Assembly (NCBI GenBank): GCA_022508985.1
Contig: JAFLUA010000001.1
Span: 291,739-355,738 of the forward strand
Direction of reading: 5' to 3'
From: Muribaculaceae bacterium
GTDB taxonomy: Bacteria > Bacteroidota > Bacteroidia > Bacteroidales > Muribaculaceae
DNA: 64,000 nt
Positions 60,086-64,000 of the stretch are shown here, one piece after another (positions within the stretch are counted from its first letter, which is position 1; each line of letters begins with the position of its first letter). Both the position numbers and the translations under genes were made by a program. The notes beneath the pieces are model-generated. The model did no database searches. It saw nothing but the letters and a program-made list of their open reading frames with translations, and was not told the origin of the DNA.

Positions 60086-61429
60086 ATGATACAAAATAAA
60101 GAAATTGACGCTAACGCGCCAACCCCTTTAAAAGCTCCTGCTATCAAGACTGAAGCCAACGACAATAAACTTGCTTCGCTTGTATTGGATTCTCAATGCA
60201 AAGATAGTGAAAATCTGCAACTTCCGCAAATTTTCCTTTGTGGGAATGATTATTTTGAAGTTGTCGGTTGGAATAATCCCGACCTCGGAAGAATTGAAAC
60301 AAACTTAGAGCGCCGCACGATTCACAACCTTACTATGAGGTTAGGCAAAGACCAGTTGGCGAAATTGCCCTATTTTGACAAAATGGTTAATGTGCCAGGA
60401 CATCACAAAGACTATAAAAGAGTGTTCCCAAGCACAAACGGAAATGGTTGTGTTAATCTTTACAATCCGTTAGACTATGAACTTGCAGAGGGTACATTTG
60501 AAACGATAATGACCCTTATAAGACACATATTTGGAGAATTATGGCTTTTGGGGTTGGACTATCTTACAATATTATACCGCTATCCTCGGCACATCTTGCC
60601 AGTTGTGTGTCTTGTTTCAAAGATGCAAGGCACAGGCAAGACGACCTTTCTAATGTTTCTATCTTATCTTTTCGGGAAGAATATGCAGATAAACAATAAG
60701 GCCGGACTGAATAGCGACTTTAATAGTTATGCCAGATGTTTGATTGTGGCTTTTGAAGAATTGTCCTCAGCAAAGACTTTTACCGACAAGATTAAAGAAC
60801 TGAGTACTGCAAAAACAACCATGCTCAACGAAAAGCATAAAGATGTTGTGAAAATAGATGCTTTTCTGAAAATCATAATTTGCTCCAACTCGGAAGATGA
60901 TTTTATAAAGGCGAATGAAGAAGATATTAGGTATCTTATTCTGAAGATTGACCCGATAGAGGAATATGACCCACAATTTGAGGAGAAAATCAAGGCGGAA
61001 ATCCCAGCCTTTGCAAAGTTCCTTTCAGAGCGAGAAATCGCCCACAAAGAAGAATCCAGAATGTGGTTTCATCCTGACCTATTGAAAACTGCGCAAAGGG
61101 AAAAGGTAATTGCGAACTCTCGGAGTGATTGTGCAAAAGATATTCAAAGTTGGGTAAATGACTATTGTAGCGAGAACGAAACAGTGTATATCTGCGCCAC
61201 TATTAAAGACATTGCCAACGACATCCAACCAACCTATAAACGGAGTGAGATTGAATCTGCGTTGAAGAATGAATTTAAGCTAACTCCGAAAGACGGCAGA
61301 TATACCAACTATCTGCGACAGGGCGGCAATGGGCGATATTACACACTCCAACGTGTTGAACCCGATGTTGAAGTTATCAACAATGCTCAACAAATCAACA
61401 TCCCAAATGATAGTCTACTGCCTTTTTAG
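60086..61429 (+). CDS. SF3-type helicase/primase-helicase family protein (DUF5906-like)
   Basis: A 447-residue replication protein. Walker A KMQGTGKTTFLMFL is at ~179-192, Walker B CLIVAFEELSSA near 217 and SF3 motif C IIICSNSEDDF near 263, the layout of phage/plasmid primase helicases. The N-terminal ~170 residues lack a visible primase metal site, and a C-terminal winged-helix-like segment (IKDIANDIQPTYKRSEIE) ends it. It probably unwinds the element's replication origin. The TOPRIM function is encoded separately downstream at 61726. Confidence 0.85.
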   Translation: MIQNKEIDANAPTPLKAPAIKTEANDNKLASLVLDSQCKDSENLQLPQIFLCGNDYFEVVGWNNPDLGRIETNLERRTIHNLTMRLGKDQLAKLPYFDKMVNVPGHHKDYKRVFPSTNGNGCVNLYNPLDYELAEGTFETIMTLIRHIFGELWLLGLDYLTILYRYPRHILPVVCLVSKMQGTGKTTFLMFLSYLFGKNMQINNKAGLNSDFNSYARCLIVAFEELSSAKTFTDKIKELSTAKTTMLNEKHKDVVKIDAFLKIIICSNSEDDFIKANEEDIRYLILKIDPIEEYDPQFEEKIKAEIPAFAKFLSEREIAHKEESRMWFHPDLLKTAQREKVIANSRSDCAKDIQSWVNDYCSENETVYICATIKDIANDIQPTYKRSEIESALKNEFKLTPKDGRYTNYLRQGGNGRYYTLQRVEPDVEVINNAQQINIPNDSLLPF

Positions 61430-61521
61430 CGTAAATGTTGAACACACAAAAAACAGGATTAACAAAAGTAAGAGTGTAAAAGTGTCTAAACATCAACAAT
61501 TTAGCCCCATGTTGTAAATGT

Positions 61522-61529
61522 TAACTTTG
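61522..61529 (+). promoter_or_regulatory. -7 box between helicase and TOPRIM genes
   Basis: TAACTTTG. A 30-codon frame starting at ATG 61549 (MRNSTKNTRKYKSLF, ends 61641) and an AAAAGTC/GACTTTT hairpin follow. This could be a short peptide gene or the leader of the TOPRIM gene; both unproven. The gap 61430-61725 has nothing else. Confidence 0.4.
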
Positions 61530-61725
61530 TTTTAGTAAAAAATATATTATGAGAAATAGCACCAAAAACACACGAAAATATAAAAGTCTGTTTTCACGAT
61601 TGACTTTTACAACATTCCTAATAATAATAGATTCAAAATAAATTTTTCCAATAGATTGAAATGGCGAACAAAGACAAAATTCCCACTTTTCTTTTGTAAG
61701 CCGTTAACCTCCAAATTTCTAAGTT

Positions 61726-62718
61726 ATGTATAAGATTGACGCAAACTATATAAAAACACATATCCCGATGTTTATTATCGCCCTACGTTTTGGATACGAC
61801 ATCAAAGGCAAGAAGATGATTAAAGCGTGGTGGCGTGGCGAAACTAACGCCAGTGTGCTGAATGATGAGCAACAGAACAAACTCTTTGACTTCGGCACTA
61901 ATGAGCAGTTAAGCATTATCGACGTATGGATGAAATGCACTGGATTGAACAAGGTGCAAGCGATTCAGGAACTTCGGAAGCTATGCGAGAGCCTTGACTT
62001 TTCGGTTGAGATGAAATCTATCGGCTATGACCCGAAAGCCAAGCGAGAAGATAAGTTTATCATCCATGAAGAAAGAGATATACAAGACCCTAAGAATTTA
62101 GCGTATATCCGCAAGCGTTGTGTGTCGCTTTCCGCCTGTAATCAATTATGCAGAGAAATAGTTTACTCGCCGGTAAAGTGTCCCACAATGCGATTTACGG
62201 CCATCGGAATCCGCAACAATAGCGGAGCTTATGATATTCGCTCCTACAATCCCAACGCTCCCGAAGATATGCGAAATTTCAAGGGATGCACTGGAGTAAA
62301 AGACATCACTTATATAGAACAAGGCTCGAAACACCTATATGTGGCAGAAGGGATGTTTACTTTGCTTTCGCTCCTTTCTCTTGAGGGGTGGAGCTCTGTT
62401 GGTGCAGATTTGCTTTGCTTAAATTCTGTATCGTGTGCTTCCAAAGCGATTAAGGCTCTTGAAGGCAAACACTATTCGGAATCATGGATAATTACCGACC
62501 CAGACCAAGCAGGGCGAGCTTGTTTTGCAAAGTTGATTAACGGAATTTCAGCCGACAAGCACCACTACCCTCTACAACATCACTTTATAGGTAAATATCC
62601 CGAATTCTATAAGGAGAACCCAACAGCAGACCTCAACGACTGGATGCAGTGGGCGGTCGCAAATGGGAAAGTGGAGATTAACAATGATTTCAGATTGATA
62701 GGCTATGACCCACAATAA
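61726..62718 (+). CDS. TOPRIM-domain protein (DnaG-like primase fragment)
   Basis: A 330-residue protein. The N-terminal region is like the CHC2-type primase start (NYIKTHIPMFIIALRFGYDI, later SIIDVWMKCTGLNKVQAIQE) but lacks the zinc cysteines. TOPRIM residues follow: catalytic Glu in LYVAEGMFTLLSLLSL near 203-207 and DxD-type DPDQAGRACFAKLI near 258. Likely supplies primer synthesis for the SF3 helicase. The pair acts in place of a single P4-type primase-helicase. Confidence 0.85.
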   Translation: MYKIDANYIKTHIPMFIIALRFGYDIKGKKMIKAWWRGETNASVLNDEQQNKLFDFGTNEQLSIIDVWMKCTGLNKVQAIQELRKLCESLDFSVEMKSIGYDPKAKREDKFIIHEERDIQDPKNLAYIRKRCVSLSACNQLCREIVYSPVKCPTMRFTAIGIRNNSGAYDIRSYNPNAPEDMRNFKGCTGVKDITYIEQGSKHLYVAEGMFTLLSLLSLEGWSSVGADLLCLNSVSCASKAIKALEGKHYSESWIITDPDQAGRACFAKLINGISADKHHYPLQHHFIGKYPEFYKENPTADLNDWMQWAVANGKVEINNDFRLIGYDPQ

Positions 62719-62791
62719 TAAATTTCTTTTTTGTCTGCAACAAATTGATAATCAACAGTATAGCATCTAACTATTTAATATTCAATAAATT

Positions 62792-63184
62792 ATGAAACAC
62801 AATTTTAACGACTATCAGCTTGCCAACCGCTTACTTGAAGCGGCTACGGCAACCATGTTTCCCGAGCCAGCGGTAACTAAATTTGAGTTATCGGAATCAA
62901 AAAAAGTGCTTGATGTTTGGATTGACATACGACCTGACAAGCCTTTCACATTCTTTGTATCGTACCGCAACAATGCCGAGTATCAGAACAAAGCCTTTGT
63001 TTTCAGCGAGGAATTTATGCAAGACGTGGAAGCAGTTGGCGCACATTGGATACTAATCGTAAACACCGAGAAAGAGGATGAGCCTGTTATCGGTTTCCCT
63101 CTGCATGACAACCGCCTTGCTAAACTTTTTGATGAAGATGGCAACCCTGTTTATGTAATTGACTATAAAAAAAGAAAATTATGA
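62792..63184 (+). CDS. Hypothetical protein of the integrated element
   Basis: A 130-residue soluble protein, alpha/beta, with KFELSESKKVLDVWIDIRPD, FTFFVSYRNNAEYQNK and HWILIVNTEKEDEP. No motif recognised. The last four nt overlap the next gene's ATG (ATGA), showing tight coupling. Codon use matches the rest of the element. Confidence 0.65.
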   Translation: MKHNFNDYQLANRLLEAATATMFPEPAVTKFELSESKKVLDVWIDIRPDKPFTFFVSYRNNAEYQNKAFVFSEEFMQDVEAVGAHWILIVNTEKEDEPVIGFPLHDNRLAKLFDEDGNPVYVIDYKKRKL

Positions 63185-63486
63185 AGATTAAATCGCTCGA
63201 AAGACGGAAGCCAAAACCGCCTAAGTACTTGCCAGTGGCTACGTCTTATCCTAACCCTCAAACTAAACTTTTTCTTTTGCTTTTGATGTTAGGATATTCA
63301 CAAAGTGAAGCCTACCGAATAGCAATCAATCCCAACATCAAAGCCAATTCCGCAAGCGTTAGTGCTTGTAATCTGCTTAAAGACCCCAACACTCAACGAA
63401 TTGCGAAAAGCCTTGTGGAAGCGTATATAAATGGAGAGTGGCTAATCAATACCAACATTCTACGCGATGATGTAATTGAGATATAA
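63181..63486 (+). CDS. Small HTH-like protein, possible terminase-small-subunit-like
   Basis: A 101-residue protein with LLMLGYSQSEAYRIAINPNI and NLLKDPNTQRIAKSLVEAYI. This pattern resembles the helix-turn-helix at the N terminus of phage small terminase subunits (GYSxxxAY...LLxxPxxxxI). Too short and divergent to be sure. If true it would link the element to phage packaging. It overlaps the preceding gene by 4 nt. Confidence 0.55.
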   Translation: MKIKSLERRKPKPPKYLPVATSYPNPQTKLFLLLLMLGYSQSEAYRIAINPNIKANSASVSACNLLKDPNTQRIAKSLVEAYINGEWLINTNILRDDVIEI

Positions 63487-63563
63487 AATTAACGCTGGCG
63501 TAAGGATAAATTAAAACCGACACTAACAAAGAATAATATTCACTTATCTAACTTTTAATTGTT

Positions 63564-63749
63564 ATGAACACTGAAACACTAACCGAAGTGATAGCGGAAG
63601 CAATGGCAACCGCAATCCAACCGCTCCGCCAAGAGTTGGGCGGCCTAAAGGCGAAATCAATCTCTACGGCTCAATCGCAAGAAGATGAGCCCGACTGGGA
63701 AATTTTCGACCGAGCCGCGCGAGAACTTAACTTTATTGTCAAACCTTAA
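63564..63749 (+). CDS. Small hypothetical protein of the element
   Basis: A 61-residue protein: MNTETLTEVIAEAMATAIQP, then a polar linker and DWEIFDRAARELNF. Mostly helical, acidic. No family recognised. It lies in the run of small genes and its ATG follows a 77-nt gap. Confidence 0.5.
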   Translation: MNTETLTEVIAEAMATAIQPLRQELGGLKAKSISTAQSQEDEPDWEIFDRAARELNFIVKP

Positions 63750-63761
63750 CCTTTTTTTGAT

Positions 63762-64000
63762 ATGAAACAGACTTATTCTTATGTTGTAGCGCCTCGCACG
63801 TTGGAGGGTGCATTGAAAGCCTTGCAGAACGCAATCAGCAAGACTGAAACATACTTTGCCGAACACGGCGAAATAGAGGAGTACAAGCGCACACTTGAAC
63901 GCGGATTGACATATAAACGCGATGAGGTGATTAACTCCTGTAAGGCGTGGTTAGCCGAGACAAATGCACCCGAATATATGCACCAATCAGCACTTGATGC
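63762..64000 (+). CDS. Hypothetical element protein, 3' partial
   Basis: Open from ATG 63762 to the window end, 79 codons. It reads MKQTYSYVVAPRTLEGALK, then AISKTETYFAEHGEIEEYK and TYKRDEVINSCKAWL, ending at SALDA. Mostly helical; no family recognised. It begins 12 nt after the preceding small gene and continues beyond the window. Confidence 0.55.
   Translation, partial: MKQTYSYVVAPRTLEGALKALQNAISKTETYFAEHGEIEEYKRTLERGLTYKRDEVINSCKAWLAETNAPEYMHQSALD

Noticed and set aside
1..64000. CRISPR array
   Set aside because: No run of regularly spaced identical repeats was seen; the only repeats are short and isolated.
1..64000. Insertion sequence with transposase
   Set aside because: No transposase gene or terminal inverted repeat pair was found.

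Overview
This 64 kb window looks like a chromosomal segment of a Bacteroidales bacterium, probably Muribaculaceae-like. The family placement is inference; the order-level call rests on several direct signs. Many genes have the Bacteroidota promoter architecture (TTTG, 19-20 nt, TAnnTTTG) and few have Shine-Dalgarno sequences. The window also carries a bat aerotolerance operon, a DUF5686 outer-membrane protein, a GldB-like lipoprotein and secreted proteins with type IX secretion (T9SS)-like C-terminal domains.

Layout. 1-11.8 kb: core genes rlmD-like (cut by the left edge), CYTH, DUF5686, an MBOAT acyltransferase, ftsY, rimO, an isochorismate synthase and two SGNH proteins that probably work with the MBOAT. 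11.8-14.7 kb: AT-rich accessory stretch with an XRE regulator, an orphan hypothetical gene, several perfect palindromes and a convincing dif (XerC/XerD) candidate at 13097-13124. 14.9-23.6 kb: clpP-clpX-recQ, an AmgK-like kinase fused to a RapZ C-terminal domain, a MurU-like nucleotidyltransferase, a cell-wall amidase, an MCE protein and yraN. 23.7-30.5 kb: a variable island bracketed by tRNA-Pro(CGG) and tRNA-Lys(TTT). It holds an acetyltransferase, a PH-like membrane protein, two secreted proteins, broken phage genes, a repeated hairpin and a structured leader RNA. 30.7-38 kb: menB-menD, a MATE exporter, an FAD oxidoreductase, AlkD-like and GldB-like genes. 38.1-46.5 kb: moxR-DUF58-batABCDE. 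46.6-50.6 kb: a small HTH protein, nrdDG and a GNAT. 50.8-56.8 kb: two large secreted proteins. 57.2-64 kb: the left part of an integrated element with a tyrosine integrase, a frameshifted gene, an excisionase-type HTH, an SF3 helicase, a separate TOPRIM protein and small genes. It runs off the right edge.

How the genes work together. Menaquinone synthesis is split between the isochorismate synthase (8.1 kb) and menD-menB (31-33 kb). The fused kinase, the uridylyltransferase-like enzyme and the amidase form a plausible peptidoglycan-recycling group. The Bat genes form a membrane/periplasmic VWA-TPR complex with a MoxR chaperone. nrdDG supplies anaerobic deoxynucleotides. The most unusual items are the dif candidate with its palindromes, the kinase-RapZ fusion, the attenuator-like leader before the 29.7 kb operon, the paired hairpin repeats, the 13-bp operator-like repeats before nrdD, and the integrated element with split helicase and TOPRIM functions and a T8 frameshift.
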